In this document: one piece after another, positions 5,250-6,010 of the stretch
Layout: the number at the start of each line of letters is the position of its first letter
Position numbering within the stretch: position 1 is the first letter of the stretch
Assembly: GCA_030624545.1 (NCBI GenBank)
Contig: JAUXJX010000142.1
Coordinates: 1 to 6,010 of the forward strand
Origin: Bacteroidota bacterium
Lineage (GTDB): Bacteria > Zhuqueibacterota > JdFR-76 > DREG01
Direction of reading: 5' to 3'
Length of the DNA: 6,010 nucleotides
Position numbers and translations under genes: made by a program
Notes under the pieces: generated by a model
Database searches by the model: none
Told to the model about the DNA's origin: nothing
The model's input: the letters and a program-made list of their open reading frames with translations, nothing else

Positions 5250-6010
5250 TTATTGTTTTTCTCCATCATTCAACATTTTCTTGAGTTTTTCCAATTTGTT
5301 TAGCGCCTGCAATGGAGTCAGATCATTTATGTTCAAATTGGAAAGCTCGTCATAAATCTCCGGTTTTTCCTGGCGAAACAAATCCAACTGGGTTCGTCCG
5401 TTATTATTTGCGGATCTCTTGTGCCTGGCTAATTTTGGGGTTTTGGAAGGCGTAAGCTCGTCAGCCTCTAAATTGGCAAGCACTTCCCGGGCCCGGTCTA
5501 TGACATTTGCGGGCAGTCCGGCAAGGCGGGCAACCTGAATGCCGTAGCTGTGGTCGCAGCCGCCAGGAACGATTTTCCGCAAGAATATGATTTGATCGCC
5601 CCACTCCTTGATGGCCACGTTGTAGTTTTTCACGCGTTTTAGAATAAGCTCTAACTCCGTGAGTTCGTGATAGTGAGTCGCGAAAAGGGTTTTGGCGGAG
5701 ATTTTAGGATTGTCGTGCAGGTACTCGGCCACGGACCAGGCTATTGAGAGTCCATCGAATGTGGAAGTGCCCCTGCCAATCTCATCGAGAAGTATAAGAC
5801 TACTGTTGCTGGCATTATTCAAGAGGTTGGCCATTTCAGTCATCTCGACCATAAAAGTTGACTCGCCGCCGGCAAGATTATCCGAAGCGCCAACGCGAGT
5901 GAATATTCGATCCACAACGCCTATCTTGGCCGCCTTGGCCGGAACAAAACTCCCCATCTGGGCCATCAGGGTAATCAAGCCTACTTGTCTGATAAAAGTG
6001 GACTTCCCCG
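5250..6010 (-). CDS. mutS: DNA mismatch repair ATPase MutS, C-terminal part (cut by the right window edge)
   Basis: MutS binds mismatches and small loops in DNA and, with ATP, recruits MutL. Only about the last 252 residues lie in the window. The frame is open to the edge, where it reads [11 protein letters not shown], the end of the Walker A motif; the mismatch-binding, connector, lever and clamp domains are outside. Downstream are [10 protein letters not shown], Walker B with its signature ([14 protein letters not shown], about 5792-5751), ATHYHEL with the conserved histidine, and the RLAGLP/RAREVL helices of the dimer region. A basic linker ([12 protein letters not shown]) precedes QLDLF (5390-5376), a likely sliding-clamp binding motif, and the C-terminal [19 protein letters not shown] segment. 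The TTG at 5978 is an internal leucine codon, not a start. The motifs seen are all intact, so the gene is presumably functional. Confidence 0.97.
   Translation of the reverse strand, partial: GKSTFIRQVGLITLMAQMGSFVPAKAAKIGVVDRIFTRVGASDNLAGGESTFMVEMTEMANLLNNASNSSLILLDEIGRGTSTFDGLSIAWSVAEYLHDNPKISAKTLFATHYHELTELELILKRVKNYNVAIKEWGDQIIFLRKIVPGGCDHSYGIQVARLAGLPANVIDRAREVLANLEADELTPSKTPKLARHKRSANNNGRTQLDLFRQEKPEIYDELSNLNINDLTPLQALNKLEKLKKMLNDGEKQ

Noticed and set aside
5976..5978. TTG at 5978 as a start codon for a short MutS-like protein
   Set aside because: The frame continues upstream to the window edge through GKSTF of the Walker A motif, so this is an internal leucine codon of full mutS.

Overview
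The window holds one strand's worth of bacterial housekeeping genes. All are encoded on the minus strand, so transcription runs from high to low coordinates. In that order they are: the 3' part of mutS (cut by the right edge), a PorV/PorQ-family outer-membrane protein, a 208-base non-coding gap, yicC, gmk, an rpoZ/Rpb6-like omega subunit, coaBC, a family 4 uracil-DNA glycosylase, and the first 13 codons of one more gene cut by the left edge. I see no plus-strand gene, tRNA, rRNA, CRISPR array or mobile element.

The organism is most likely a member of the Fibrobacteres-Chlorobi-Bacteroidetes (FCB) superphylum or a neighbouring candidate phylum (Calditrichota-, Marinimicrobia- or KSB1-like). 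The pointers are the PorV/PorQ-type barrel protein, which is typical of those groups, the acidic Rpb6-like omega subunit, and moderate base composition. This is inference; no marker in the window fixes the phylum.

From 6010 down to 4142, mutS (mismatch repair ATPase) is followed by the porV-like gene. The longest open frame of the porV-like gene overlaps the end of mutS, but its signal peptide argues for a start at 5155, leaving a 94-base gap. A weak hairpin with a T-run lies on the porV stop codon. The gap 3934-4141 carries a C5T9 tract and a candidate sigma-70-like promoter, and probably separates two transcription units.

From 3933 down to 1, yicC, gmk, rpoZ, coaBC, udg and the next gene are spaced by 26, 3, 10, 8 and 2 bases. 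They look like one operon with translational coupling. The order yicC-gmk-rpoZ-coaBC is a widely conserved bacterial cluster linking RNA turnover, GDP/GTP supply, RNA polymerase assembly and coenzyme A synthesis. priA often follows coaBC in other bacteria; here a uracil-DNA glycosylase sits in that place. Overall this is an ordinary core-genome region. I found no convincing undescribed system; the points worth checking are the gene after udg, the intergenic signals, and the corrected start sites.
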